Part shown: positions 37,813-48,916 of the stretch, piece after piece
Numbering within the stretch: the stretch's first letter is position 1
Layout of the letters: each line of letters begins with the position of its first letter
From: Heliocidaris tuberculata
Lineage: Eukaryota; Echinodermata; Echinoidea; Camarodonta; Echinometridae
Direction of reading: 5' to 3'
DNA length: 64,000 nucleotides
Assembly: GCA_025618425.1 (NCBI GenBank)
Contig: CM046851.1
Coordinates: forward strand, 7,243,969-7,307,968
Translations under genes and position numbers: made by a program
The notes under the pieces: model-generated
What the model was told of the DNA's origin: nothing
Database searches by the model: none
The model's input: only the letters and a program-made list of their open reading frames with translations

Positions 37813-40800
37813 TTATATACCCTCCATGAGTTTGTAGGACACCATAGCATCCACCTTGTGTATTGATGTTGTGAATGACCTTAGCCTGACCTCTTCGGAG
37901 TTTTCGATCAGCGATGGTCCTGACTCCTCCCATTTTTCTGGCGTGTTCAAGTTCTTGTCCGTGTAGATGAGCAAGTTGAATTTACCTAAAAAATAAAAAA
38001 GGGTACACAAATCAGTATCATTTAAGAACCAAATTTATATACCAACTGCTAACTGAAACATATCTTTATTGAAACCAAGAAAAGGAAACACAAAAGATAA
38101 AGAAAAAAAAATCACCATCAAAGTTTAAAGGGCAATCCAACCTTAGTAATAAGATGATTCCTGTGAAAGCTGAAAAATAAGAAAAACAGGATGGTGAAAG
38201 TTTGAAAGAAATCGGACAAGGAATAAGAAAGTTATGGATGCTGAAAAATGAGATCACTAAATCTATGCAAATCTCAAATTGGCAATTTGGTGAGTCGGGT
38301 ATAACATATTGCGGTCAACTGTCTGTTTGTTGTACACTAAAATATCATTAAGTTGCCGTTTTCTCCTAAGCACCTTTTCCCTCGGGGAAGTACTAAAAAT
38401 ACACAGATAGCACTGCATTCAAACTTACACCAATCTGCTCCTCTGATTTTTTCCTCTTTCTTTCAGAATAACTTGCCATTAAGGTCGGATTTCCCTTTAA
38501 AGATAATCTTTGGTTCTACTAATGAAATTCTATTTTGAGAGAAACTGGCTACAAATCAATATGAATTTTTCTCACACAGATTTGTTGAGATGACCAGCAA
38601 AATGAAAGCGAACTAAAAAAAAAACTTTCTGGAAAACACATTCACTAAAATTAAAATGCATAAGGTAGCTTAGCGAAACGTTGTGGCGCGTAAGAACGCG
38701 GGAAAAACGCATATGATAAATTTGCTCAAAATCATAATTTTATTCTATAAAGGCAGACTCAAAATATTACAATGTAGAATTAGTATTCAAATATTTGAAC
38801 AATTTTAAGCAAAATAATATGAAAATTTTTATTCAGATATGTCTGATCCTAATTTTATAAGCACATACAAAAATTGCAGTTTTCTTCTATGCGTCTTTCC
38901 CGCATTCTTACGCGCCACGACGTTTCGCTAAGCTACCTAAAGCATCTTGCTATTTATTCTTTTGTTGTTGCCGTTCCTAAACAGTTTAGCTTTAACACTG
39001 TTCTCACTGACTTAATATATAAAATAGTAACACTTCTGCTTTCATTTTGTTGAGAATCAATAAATTCTCTTAATACATGTATTTCTTTAATTCTGTTTTA
39101 AAATTTTGATGGAAACTGTAAGTACATATTTTTTCTTTATAAATCAAGTTAACAGAATTGTATTGAATCATATATTTCATTATATCATAACCTTTTTCTT
39201 GAAATAAGCTGATACTTTTGTTAAACATTCATAATAATTAAATTACTTACTACCAAATAGTTAAATGACTAGTCTAGTTTATATTGGTATTTACTCATTT
39301 TGATTATTGTTATTGCATATTCACATTTACTATTTATTTATTTTTAATGTAACAGAATCTCAATTCAGATTCTAAGATCCTTACATACATGTACCTCAGC
39401 TTTATAAACCAGACTATTTGTTATTTTTAGAACTCATTTTTTATCACTTTAACCTTTAAAAGTTGACATTATGCAATTTTATACAATGATTTCTTTAAAA
39501 GAGCAAAACATCCTGTAACAACCACATCACAACCAACCAACCGCAAGGATAATATTTCTCATTGGACACTGGTACACAAGTAACCTGTAACATAAAGACC
39601 ACCTGCTCACAGAGACTACATTTCTGATCTCCCCTGAGCAACCTTTATAAACAGGTATCACAGAACATGAAAATGTGAAGCTCAAGGTAGCTTTGAAAAG
39701 GACTTACAGGCCGTTTCTAAGAGAGGAAGAAACGTGACTGAAGCTGTGATCTGCTTGATGACTGCTTGTATTCCTTTGTGGATCTCTGCTTGTGACTTCT
39801 CTCTTGGCTTACTGCAAAGATAGAAGAGGTACAAAATAGTTTTTAGAAACAATTTACAGGAGACTTCTAATTGGAAAAGAGAAACAGTCATATTCCAATT
39901 TAACATGCGTTTCAAGTGGGCTTCAATTCAATTTTTTTTGTGCAAACTAATTAACAACTACAAATCACTCTTATCTATATAGAAGACTCTCTTAGATGGT
40001 CTTGTTTTTCTTTTCTGAAAAATCCTCTGTAAATTCTGTTTTTATTCCAATACTTCAAGTTGGAATCAGTGAAGAAGAAGAGAAAAAACTGTCTGGTTCG
40101 AACAGCATCTGCAGTATAGAAGTAGTGAGATTTCCATGTGGGCATTTTTTACGTTTTTTTTTATCCTTTACTCCCCCCCCCCCCCCTCCCCCCCACCACC
40201 AAGGTCTATTTCAGTCATCAAGAGCTGTGTAAATTTTACACAGATATTCATTTACACATGTATTTCTACACAGTACCATCAGACATGTACCTTACCAACC
40301 CTAACAATTTCTCTCATCTTCATGAGCCATTTTCAGCATAAAAGTTGTCCGAGACAAGAAAAACACAACCTTGGGACACTCTCATTTACTACAAGAGGTA
40401 TTTCACCAGCCTCTGAGGGGAAAATCGGGCCAAGCCTCCAATTTGAAATACGGCTTGCATGACATTGCATGACCTATTGCATGTTGCTCTGGCAACAGCT
40501 GTTCCACGCTCAGTTTGTAAATCTACCCTGGACAAAACACTTTTACAAACTCTATAGAGAACCAAAGTGTGACGTCATACCGGCCAAGTTGTCAAGGTTG
40601 CTGGTTCCAAACAATTTTGTGCTAAACAATGGCATGGTGATCACACCAGCGCCAAACACTGAATTTGCCCTGCTCCAGCCCATTGCTTGAATGATTTCGC
40701 GGTGAACCTCATGCTCTGGCTTTGTTGTTTGGAACCAGTAACCTGGACGACGAGCGAATATGACATCAGCACTTCGGTACTCTATGCCGCATACATTCAC

Positions 40801-43800
40801 TGGAAGGTGCAAGGCAAACATGCGCAAGTGGGCATACACTAACACTGCAGCAAAGTGTGAGTGTGGGCCATGGACCATCTGCTGAGCTGTGACAGGCTGG
40901 ATGACATTTGCACCTATAGGGACATGGCAGTGGCCAACAACGTGGCTCTTAGTCTTACATGTGCTAGACACTGGGAAACAGTAGTGTGATGACCCAAAAT
41001 GATGATGACCACCTCTAACCCTAATCCTAAACCTTTACCTAAAACCTAATTTGAGGGATCGGTAAAAAGCTGTAAGACAGTCACAGATGGCGGCACTTTA
41101 TTACTTTTGTTGTGACGCCTACTTCCGGAACAGGTATGGGTTTTTCCTATTGATTAGCTGATGTATCTTAGTCAAGAACGGGTCTAAAGCGCGATTGAAA
41201 AGTGACTTTATAAAGATTGATTTAAATCATACAAAAGTGTTTTTGTGGGTATGGGGTTCCATAGTAGGACTGTAACATGGGTACATAGCCACGATAGAAA
41301 TGTATTGTAAAGTGAAAAGACTGGAAGTAGACAACAAAACCAAAAGCTGGACCCACAGCTCCCGCAGCATGCATCAACCAATCAAAAACAAGCATTTGGT
41401 AATTATCTGTTGACGCCCTCTAGCGGCTAGAAGTTTTTATTTATTGTTGATCCCTCGAATTGAAAAGCAAGGAACAAATATTGCCAGAGCAAATTTCAAA
41501 TCACAGATGTACCATACCCATACTTGCCAACATTTGGAATTCAGAAAACGGAAGGCACATTGGCAGGGGGTCTAGCGGCCTGCCTCAGTGCCCCTGGCTG
41601 ACACTGTTCTGCTCATGGTTGCTTTTATTTTGACAGATTTTCTGCCGAAATCGAACCAAATCACAAATCATGTACGACTATTTATGTGATACGTACTGCG
41701 GACTTAACCTGCAGTGAGCGACTCGCAATAGCACTAATGTATAATGTACGTCACAGTATTCTGTACATAGCGAATACATGCATGCTGTGCATATATGGCT
41801 GAGGGATGTGCATAGCACTATACGCACACACACACTCATTATTATATGCTGCACATATAGAGATCAGCATGGTGCACAGCAACACTCTGCACGAACGTTG
41901 TGCAGTGCAATCCTCTCAGCACTCAGATGCTATGGAAAGCCAATTGGTATTAATACTATTTCCTCCAAATCAGAACGTTCCTTTTTTTATGGTTCTAAAA
42001 ACTTTAAAAACGTGACGGTTCCGTTAAAAACGGAACGGTTGGCATGTATGCATACCTGTCATGTGTCATTGTTTTATCACACTCTATATCAAACTGCCAT
42101 CTTTCAAGCACTTCATCGTTTTCCTCGCTGGAGATTGTCACCACGACCTTCTGTACAATCTGCTGATTCAACCATTCTGGATTGAAAGAGAAAAGTCAGA
42201 AGATTTTAAATCCAAGAATAGAGAACAGTGTCCTTCCCCAAAATCAAAACTATGCTCACTCACAATTTTCACAAATGTAATTACAAAAAGGCTTTGGTGA
42301 AATGAATCTCCTATGTGCAAGCATTTTTTTCTGAAAATGAGTAGCAGGAAAATGGTTAAGATATATAGTATGTGGGCAATTCTGTGCAATGTGTCTCAAA
42401 CAACATATGTCTTTTTCCACATATTTCATCAAAAAATGAGGAATGTCTCGATATGAAATGTCTCGATATGACCAATGAATAGTGGTGCTTTCGGGTATCA
42501 CCTCCTGTGTACATTTTTGTTGCATGACCATATTTCATTTGATGCCAGGAATTTTAAAAAGGAGAATAAGCTTCGAAATCTGTAAATTGGCAACATATCA
42601 AGAGGTTCAAAATCACTGGCCTTTTTATTGAAATTGGCCATTTTTCAACTTTTTGACAAAGTTTCCAACCATGTGTAGTGTTTTCAAGAACATTACATTT
42701 TATTAGAACCATGTAGCACTAAAAGAAAAATTTTCATTGTTGCCAATTTGAAGAACAAAAATGTGATCAATTTAGCCCTTAAATAATTCTTGTCAAGAAA
42801 GGGTTATACGTTTTCTGCATCATCATCATAATTGAGAAGCTACAGCCTAAGAACTCTTACGAAAATGTTATTTACACGGCCTGCTAAAAAGTTATGTGAG
42901 GGTCCATGAGACAGGCCTTCTGACAACTTTACTGAGGATTCACAAGATCAATATTGTTGGTGTCGTGAGCTGTTGGTCTTGTAGGCCATTGCTCTAATGG
43001 GCGGAGGATCTCATGGGCTGTCTGTCTATTCATGCATAGCATTACGGTGGGTGCCACTCCTAGTACTGACAGGGGTACTTATCACAGAATAATGTGAGAT
43101 GAATACCACAAATGTCTATTGAGTCAGCGATGAGAAATGGATATACCCCTATCATAATTGCTTTCTTAAAGGGGTTCCCCTGGTGAGAGAAGTGCAATAA
43201 ACTCCCAAACTGAGGTATGGTTTTTTTTTTTTTTTGGTGTTTTTTTTTTTAAAGAAAGAAAAGAAGAAGGGGGGAGGAAAGATCAGGAAATCATATTTTT
43301 AAAAGGCAATATCGCATTGTCGTATTTTACTGTTTTTATCATACTAAATACAACAGAATTGTACTAGTTGGCATCTCTGATACTGGGATGAAAGTTAGAA
43401 TTGTAAGATATCTTATGCTGAAGTCTACTACATGTACTTTATGCTATAAAACAGCAGAGATTTAGTGCACATATCATATAATTTGACAGAAGGAATATAA
43501 AATCAGCTCTGAATTGCAGCGACGTCAGGCCAGCCACATGAATTCTCCCAATTTAAAGCAACCTACAAGGCTTACAAGATAATATCCAACAATTTTTTTG
43601 TTGCACAATTCATTTACATTCTGAACCTCAGTCAGTGAGATTTAACATGTATAATCTTTTGTTTCTAATCCTACATTTCTCCAACATTTTGGTCATGGTT
43701 GGATTCTATGTATGGTGGCCCTTGACATACCGAATCAGCTAGTTGACAGCTGCAACATTGGGAGAGGGTTTACCTTTCAGTTGTTCCATTACTGAAGACA

Positions 43801-46800
43801 GGTAGGTCTTGAGTGCCTCATCTGTGGTTGTCAACAGAGGTAACTTGTACATGTCACACCTTGTGAATGTCTCTGCTGGATAGATGCCTCTCTGATATAA
43901 CAGGTTGTTGATTCCATAATCTATCAAAAAGATCATAATAAGAATGATGATGATGATGATCAGGGGCGGCGCCAGGGTATTTTGATAGGAGGGGCAAGAC
44001 GACCTAAAGATGACGTCATATTTTTTCTCCATTATATAACAGGGGTATTAGAGTTATATGTTTAAGACCTCTCTTTTTAATACTCCTCTTTCTTCTTTCT
44101 TCCCTTTTCTTCCCTTTTCTTCCTCCTTTTCTTCTTTTTTTTTCTTTTTTCACTACTTGAAAAATCATAGGGGGGGCGGTCGCCCCCTCTGCCCCCCCTG
44201 TAGCGCCGCCCCTGATGATGATGATGATGATGATAATAACTATCATTCCAATTTAGTTGAATTTAAAAAGAAAGCACAGAATACTGTAAAACTATTCAAA
44301 AACTTTTGCAAATTTTGCAAGTAGTCCAGATTCCAAAATTTCATGCGATGAAATAATGGAATCACTACATTAAATTCCCTCAAGTTTACGAATGGGACCT
44401 TTTTGCTTTTACAGCACTATGATTACCATGGCCTTAGCCAAGCTACCCATAAGGGCTGGCCACATTTGTCTGATAACGATAATTACATGTAAGACCATCT
44501 ACAATATATTACATCCAAGCAATCGATTTCATGTGAGTATAACGTAAAATTGGAATTTTAACACACACCAAGTAATAGTGGTCATACTGACCACTAAGCT
44601 GGACGAATGCAAAAATACTGCTCATTTTCTATCGCATGTACTAAAGGTATGGGGAAAAAAATAAGTTAAATATTTCAAATACTTTCTTTCAATTCAGCTC
44701 TTAAAAATCTTACTCCTACCTTGAATGGTCATTAGGAAAGAACTCCTGATATTTCCAGCAAAATCCAAAGTCAAAATCATGTCGAAAACCGAAGAAATCC
44801 CCGCCGATTTTTTGGTTATCGCATGTTGTTTTCATTCCGCCGATGTTTCAAAGCAAACTTGGCCAATGAATTTTTGTCCACAAAGAAACTTGGTATCGCG
44901 CGCGCACATCGATCTCTACGATAGTGCACACGGGAAATCAGGATTTTAAGTGTGTGAGATAGGGACCAAATTTTTAACGGCCAAAATTTTTTTTTTTTTG
45001 GGGGGGGGAGATATCAGCGCTCGCGGCAATCAGGAAATGTACACAATGACTTGCGATACCCCGTTTCGCCCACTCACGGGACCATCACTATATGGGGCTG
45101 TGTCAATTTTGGCCTGTCACGACCTCTAAGTTGAAGAGGTAAAAGCACCAATATAATTGGCAAAATTTTGAGAAAATACTTCCTTCTACATTTTAGAATG
45201 ATAGAATATCTAATTTCATGCCAGATCCCTCGATAGGATCTTTATCATCTTGATCAAGTGAAATTTTCAGGCTGTTTTTGGTCGGTAATCTTGCTCCTCT
45301 CCTGCACACATATGGGCAAGATATCACACACTTGCCTATGGGAGGCAATTGCTCACAGTATGAAGGTACCGAATGCGAGGTTATCGCCAGAAGTGACAGT
45401 AAATTACGGATTTCAGTTTTGGAATTATCTTTTCCAACAACGGTAGATCTAAGTTGAATTTATTGTATTTCATGGATATGTTGGTGTCAGTTTTTGTAAA
45501 TTAAATGCCGATTTTGAGTGAATGTTGGTGACTTTTGTGCAGTGGTGTTTTGAAAGTGTTGAGTTGTATTGTAAGGATTGCTATTGTCAAGCCGATACTG
45601 ATATGATCGGGATGGTGATGGAGATCGGTGAAGAATAAAGGAGGAGACTTTGGCTGTGACATTGTATCGTGGTTCGGACGTTGTTGTTGCCAGATTAAAG
45701 GTATTTTGTCCTCAAATCCCTGTCTGATTTCTTGTCATTCCTGTTTGTACTTTGGATCCCCTTTCAGTATGACTGCCTAGAATCTACACAGGAAGTATAG
45801 CTAAGTCGCTATGAGTGGTTTAATATTCATTTTCAATCAATTTTGTAGGCCTACATTGTTTTTAGCAACACTGAGGCTCTGAGCCTTGGGTGTCGCATTG
45901 AAAGTCTATTATGTCTATGGGTCCTTGTCAGACGCCGTGCTGTGCATGGTGTCTGGACGGGCTAACTCAAGTTTAGCATTCGCTGTGTGATTCACGATTA
46001 GCATGCCATTGCCACTGGCACAAAGACGGCAAGATCGGCACGGACTAGGGCTGGGACTAAAAACCGGGTACCCGAGTCCCGCCCGAGAGCCTCGGGACCC
46101 GGGTAAAAATATTAGATAACCGATGCCCGAAAATGAGTATTTAATTATCACCTATGTATGTACACGACAAGGCGGTAGATGAACGTCGAACAGCCATTTA
46201 CTATTTACATGTAAAAAAAATCCATGTAGCGCTCTAGCGCACCATTGCAGTGATGCGCTTTTGATTCGTTCAACTCACTGTGAAACATAACCTTACACAT
46301 TCGTATACACAGAGAGCAAAGCTCACTGCCGCTATTCGGAGACTGCTCATTGGTTCATTGAACCCATGACATACATGTAATTTGCATTTAGTGCCCTTCC
46401 CCCTTCTTTGCAGTGAACGATAAGTCTATGAGCGATTAACGGGCGTAAAGTTTACAAACTCATGCATATTCAACAGTCGCTCCACACTCGCACGTGGCAT
46501 CTCACAACTCGTACACTATTAAACAGGTATTTCTAACATCGACGATCACGATCTGACACTGTCACAATATCCTGAAACTTTAGCAAAGAAGTTACCAATT
46601 ACTGAAATCAGATTAAGAGTACATGAACGATATATCCAAAATAATATCCTTCATTGTTCATGCGAAAGTGAAAAGCAAGGCTGTGAGAAGCAAAGGATGT
46701 CTACAGTGCGCGCGATTAACATTTTCATTCATAAAATTGGGCTTGTGACGTCATTTCATGAGCGGTCCGTTAATAACAAGTCATGACAAGTCATATGCCA

Positions 46801-48540
46801 GCCAGCCAATGAAGGTATGCGCTTTTTTTTTTTTCTTTTTTCTTTTTTCCTTTCATATACCGCGGCGGCATTGGGCGGAAAGGCGCTTTGTATAAACAGA
46901 TCGAATTTCAAAAGGGAACCGCACGTGTGTATGTTAAAGGATGAAGTTGCAGTCGGACAGAGAAGAAAATGTTGGCTTGATGATTTTTTTTGATGAATGA
47001 TGAGTTTGATGAATGATGATATTTGATGTCTGATGAAGATAATTGTTTTGATGATGTTATTATCTTGATAATGATGATATGATGATGATGTCTTTGATGA
47101 TTATGATGATCGATGATGATATCAATGGTGCTACTGGCGAAGAGAGAGGACCCGGCATGTATTGATGATTTTATGTGTACTAGTAGTGGTACGTGTGTGT
47201 GAATTTCAATAATTGGCGGGTTGATCACACGTTGAGAATGAAACTGTCGGTGAGACGATGACCGCGTGCGTGAGGACTCGCAATGTGTATAATTAGAGTA
47301 TGAGGAGTGTAGATACTACAGAAAGCTCGCCATTTTCGCCAGGCAAATCAATACTCCGTGTGAACAGTGAAGTTTGTGTACAAAGTGAGTGACTCGATCT
47401 CTACGATCACGATGTCAAAATTCCCAAGAGCTGCCCGTACAAAATTATTAAGAATCATCATGATCATCGTCTCAAACGAGTTTTTCTTCATAAGATTTCT
47501 TTGTATTCCCCTTCCTTTTTTATAAGTACATGTACATTCATGTATTTTGGATAAACATGTGCGAGGGACTGTTGACCGCGCGTGACTACCTAAGGCGCTG
47601 GCGCGCTGGCATGATTAGACGGTAGACAATTTCTACAGATTAGATTTAGGCGGCTTATGCCTATCCTGTCTTGCGCCCACGCGATTTCCTCCGCCTGTTT
47701 TGTTGTTGTTGTTGTTGTTGTTTTTGTTTTTGTTTTTTCCTCGAATGGTTTATTTCAGTTGCCAAACACAAAGGAGTTTTCCCACAGTGTTTGTAGCTTC
47801 TTAGGGGTAAATATTGGCTTGTAATTCGTGTTATATCATTTTCGGGTAACCGGGAACCCACCCGAAAAATAGTCGGGTTCCCGAATTGAAAAAATACCCG
47901 AAACTCAGTCCCACCCCTAGCACGGACATGATGGAATGTGCGCTGTAGCATGTGTAGGCAGTGCAATGCTGAGCGGTTCCTATGCGGCTAGACCGATGGG
48001 ATCTGTCTCTTCCTCGGAGAACTTCTCTTTTTCATTACTGACGTTTGTTGGTCAGTTCTCTAAGGAGGAGAACTGACCAACAAACGTCAGTAATGAAAAA
48101 GAGAAGTTCTCCGAGGAAGAGACAGATCCCATCGGTCTACTATGCGGCATGCTTGTGCTAATATCTCGCACTGTCGCACGCATAGACGGCAGTATATAAG
48201 GGTGATTGCCTCCGTGAGAAGGATAGCACCAAGAAGGTCACCAAGAAGAAGCCGGCAACACACCCACCTGCTGCCGAAATGATAACTTGGCTTGATTTTC
48301 AAAGTCATTCATAACATCAAGTCAAAAAATACAATTGGTGGGACTGAACAAATCCATGCACGTCACATTTCCTATGGGAATAAAGTAGTGTTTATTTGAA
48401 TTAACTGTCATCAATTACAATGATAATATTTCTTAGACATATACTAATGTTGCAAAATACTTACAAAAGAATTCTGCAACGATTTCACTGGATCCTTTCA
48501 GAGTAATCGTGTTTTTCGTAGCTTGTTGTGTCCCCGCCAT
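37813..48540 (-). CDS. MAD2L1: MAD2L1 spindle assembly checkpoint protein, complete, five exons
   Basis: Mad2 binds Cdc20 at unattached kinetochores and, in the mitotic checkpoint complex, blocks the anaphase-promoting complex. Exons in transcript order: 48465-48540, 43774-43920, 42056-42176, 39708-39811, 37813-37985. All junctions are GT-AG and the phases add to 621 nt, 206 codons plus stop; human MAD2L1 is 205. The whole protein is a HORMA domain. Recognisable blocks are GSSEIVAEFF (exon 1), GINNLLYQRGIYPAETFTR (exon 2), ERWQFDIECDKT (exon 3), PREKSQAEIHKGI and TASVTFLPLLE (exon 4), and PEKWEESGP with SEEVRLRSFTTSIHKVD in the C-terminal safety-belt region (exon 5). The start ATG at 48540 has AAA before it. 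A CCAAT motif lies about 40 bases upstream. REV7 or a HORMAD protein is excluded by the close match. Confidence 0.97.
38125..38500 (+). mobile_element. MITE family A, copy 2
   Basis: TTAAAGGGCAATCCAACCTT to GGTCGGATTTCCCTTTAA, with TTAA at both ends. It starts about 140 bp past the acceptor of MAD2L1 exon 5, within intron 4. The centre shares the ACCTTTTCCCTCGGGG block with copies 1 and 3. Confidence 0.7.
38664..38937. mobile_element. Harbinger-like MITE, TAA target duplication
   Basis: Ends GGTAGCTTAGCGAAACGTTG and inverted CGACGTTTCGCTAAGCTACC, followed inward by GGCGCGTAAGAACGCGG and its complement. TAA at 38661-38663 and 38938-38940 fits a 3-bp duplication. Confidence 0.6.
40500..40975 (-). 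repeat. Imperfect inverted repeat with a 139-codon open frame
   Basis: TTGCTGGTTCCAAACAA (about 40600) pairs with TTGTTTGGAACCAGTAA (about 40730), and similarity runs about 50 bases further on both sides. A 139-codon frame (40552-40971, -) crosses it; the predicted protein is unlike any family I know. It lies in MAD2L1 intron 3. Repeat relic is the likelier reading. Confidence 0.35.
41519..42050 (-). mobile_element. Non-autonomous transposon family C, copy 2
   Basis: CATACTTGCCAAC at the left and GTTGGCATGTATG at the right; inverted relative of 4348-4887. CATACC flanks both sides (41513-41518, 42051-42056). The right flank covers the MAD2L1 exon 3 splice donor, so the element begins at intron position +6. 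Confidence 0.65.
42518..42808 (+). mobile_element. MITE family B, 5'-truncated copy 3
   Basis: Colinear with the right three quarters of 1933-2340, from TTGTTGCATGACCATAT to AATTCTTGTCAAGAAAGGGTT. It lies in MAD2L1 intron 2. Confidence 0.65.
43961..44214. mobile_element. hAT-like MITE, copy 1
   Basis: CAGGGGCGGCGCCAGG to TAGCGCCGCCCCTG, flanked by ATGATGAT on both sides (43953-43960, 44215-44222) within a GAT microsatellite. Nearly identical to 55834-56089, whose unique 8-bp duplication supports the hAT assignment. It sits about 38 bp upstream of the MAD2L1 exon 2 acceptor. Confidence 0.8.
46046..47919. mobile_element. hAT-like non-autonomous transposon, 1.87 kb
   Basis: Ends TAGGGCTGGGACT and inverted AGTCCCACCCCTA, flanked by the 8-bp duplication GCACGGAC (46038-46045, 47920-47927). 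TAGRGNTGGG-type ends with 8-bp duplications are typical of hAT. The subterminal parts repeat CCCGGGTA/TACCCGAA motifs. Inside are GATGAT and TTG tracts and no transposase-like frame. It split the sequence upstream of the histone H1 fragment. Confidence 0.8.
47989..48139. mobile_element. Perfect-palindrome MITE with 9-bp target duplication
   Basis: Two 72-bp arms (47989-48060, 48068-48139) are exact inverted complements around the 7-base loop TAAGGAG. Arms start TAGACCGATGGGATCTG. CTATGCGGC flanks precisely (47980-47988, 48140-48148). A 9-bp duplication suggests a Mutator-like transposase. No coding capacity. Confidence 0.85.
48193..48281 (+). pseudogene. Histone H1 5' fragment with TATA box
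   Basis: TATATAAG at 48193-48200, then in frame from 48216 a peptide containing STKKVTKKKPATHPPAAEM, matching the N-terminus of sea urchin early H1 as I remember it. The start codon is missing: CTCCGT precedes GAGAAG where ATG-Ala is expected. Similarity stops after Met at 48281 and the frame soon ends, so the globular domain is absent. The TATA-to-coding gap is only about 15 bases, so the leader is probably deleted. It lies in MAD2L1 intron 1, on the strand opposite to that gene. Confidence 0.7.
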
Positions 48541-48579
48541 TTTTTCGATATTGCATGAGCTGGAAAACAAACTAACGTG

Positions 48580-48584
48580 ATTGG
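48580..48584 (-). promoter_or_regulatory. CCAAT motif upstream of MAD2L1
   Basis: CCAAT on the - strand about 40 bases before the MAD2L1 ATG, inside ATTGACCAAT. Cell-cycle genes often use NF-Y at CCAAT; the role here is inferred from position. Confidence 0.3.
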
Positions 48585-48916
48585 TCAATCCGTCGCGTCG
48601 ACCCACTGAATTCTCCATACACAAACCCTGGCCGAAGCCTGGAGAAACCTAGTCTGATGAATAGACCCTAATGAGCAACTGAACTTGCTTTTTACTTATG
48701 CACAATGCATACCGTGGCTACCTGGTAATAGCAGTGTTGTTGTTGATGTTGTTATCGCTTGCTTCCATCTATCGGGGGAGGGGAGGAGGGGGGGGGGGGG
48801 GAGGGACTATTTCCCACCCCGACAATAAAATTATTAGCGGTATTGCAATCAGCTTTAGATAAGGCGAGGTTTCACCATGGCACTCCCCCCCCCCCCCGGG
48901 GATTTTTATAGGTGTA

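Noticed and set aside
43961..44214. A coding exon on the - strand (RGGATGGAEGATAPP)
   Set aside because: It falls wholly within a MITE with inverted ends and target duplication.
47661..47966. Gln/Arg-rich - strand frame
   Set aside because: Translation of a TTG repeat within the hAT-like element; no transposase motif.
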